This document shows, piece after piece, positions 63,909-64,000 of a stretch of 64,000 nt of DNA. The notes beneath the pieces were generated by a model, which made no database searches, had not been told where the DNA came from, and worked only from the letters and a program-made list of their open reading frames with translations. The DNA is taken from positions 186,001 through 250,000 of the forward strand of contig CABDWT010000002.1 of assembly GCA_901456055.1 (NCBI GenBank). The letters are read 5' to 3'. Made by a program: the position numbers and the translations under genes. This stretch comes from Phytobacter ursingii. Its GTDB lineage: Bacteria; Pseudomonadota; Gammaproteobacteria; Enterobacterales; Enterobacteriaceae. The first letter of the stretch is position 1; each line of letters opens with the position of its first letter.

Positions 63909-64000
63909 ATGACGGGATCATACTTTTTATTACCGATGGCAATGGGGGCCGTGCTTGGTTGGGTCAGTTACAATGTAGTCGCTCACGTTACGTCGAAACG
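63909..64000 (+). CDS. Start of a membrane-protein gene cut by the window edge
   Basis: ATG 63909 follows GAGGG at good spacing. The first 30 residues (MTGSYFLLPMAMGAVLGWVS, then YNVVAHVTSKR) form a hydrophobic N-terminal anchor. It is divergent from the XRE regulator. Nothing more can be said from this fragment. Confidence 0.6.
   Translation, partial: MTGSYFLLPMAMGAVLGWVSYNVVAHVTSK

Overview
The window is bacterial chromosome from the Enterobacteriaceae, most like Citrobacter, Salmonella or Escherichia. The evidence is the gene families, REP-type palindromes, a CDI locus with orphan modules and a fragment of the enteric tRNA-Thr(CGT) gene (thrW). Species cannot be fixed by reading. Most genes have about 50-55% GC. 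The far right end and the small genes of the CDI array are clearly AT-rich.

Layout. (1) 1-6143: an uncharacterised catabolic operon: an enolase paralogue cut by the window edge, a CitA-type carboxylate symporter, a D-2-hydroxyacid dehydrogenase, an FAH-family hydratase and an HpcH/HpaI aldolase. A convergent LacI-family regulator closes it. (2) 6577-8789: an FAD-linked lactone-oxidase-like protein overlapping a GT8 glycosyltransferase, followed by a block of hairpin repeats. (3) 9318-17391: a D-glutamate-type locus. A DUF1611 protein (DgcN-like), a dipeptide-epimerase-family enzyme (DgcA-like) and a D-amino-acid transaminase face a complete five-gene LIV-type ABC importer. (4) 17604-25940: a SLOG protein with four membrane helices (SLATT-like), followed by a DUF4062-P-loop-TPR ATPase and a second, tail-to-tail paralogue. 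This is the best candidate for an undescribed signalling or defence system. (5) 26018-30783: MFS transporter, sialidase-like BNR protein, a small membrane protein, a gutted metallo-beta-lactamase-fold gene and a periplasmic histidine phosphatase. (6) 31190-34132: a membrane diguanylate cyclase with a periplasmic propeller. (7) 34227-37839: a BPSL0067-type amidase-like effector with three tandem secreted four-cysteine proteins plus a fourth beyond an exported esterase. (8) 37932-39709: CynX/NimT-type MFS gene and divergent marR around a perfect 36-bp palindrome, then an integrase scar. (9) 40722-60982: a two-partner secretion/CDI locus read right to left: cdiB, a 4092-codon cdiA with a papain-like C39 toxin tip, cdiI, then orphan toxin/immunity modules broken by insertion-sequence remnants, small indels and a duplication. 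(10) 61729-64000: a 42-bp copy of the thrW 3' end marks the distal boundary of an AT-rich integrated element running off the right edge.

How the parts work together. Regions 1 and 3 look like import-plus-catabolism units. Regions 4, 7 and 9 look like conflict systems: a possible intracellular sensor/membrane effector, a secreted cell-wall enzyme with several immunity proteins, and contact-dependent inhibition with a bank of spare immunity genes. Functions beyond family membership are inferred from sequence alone.
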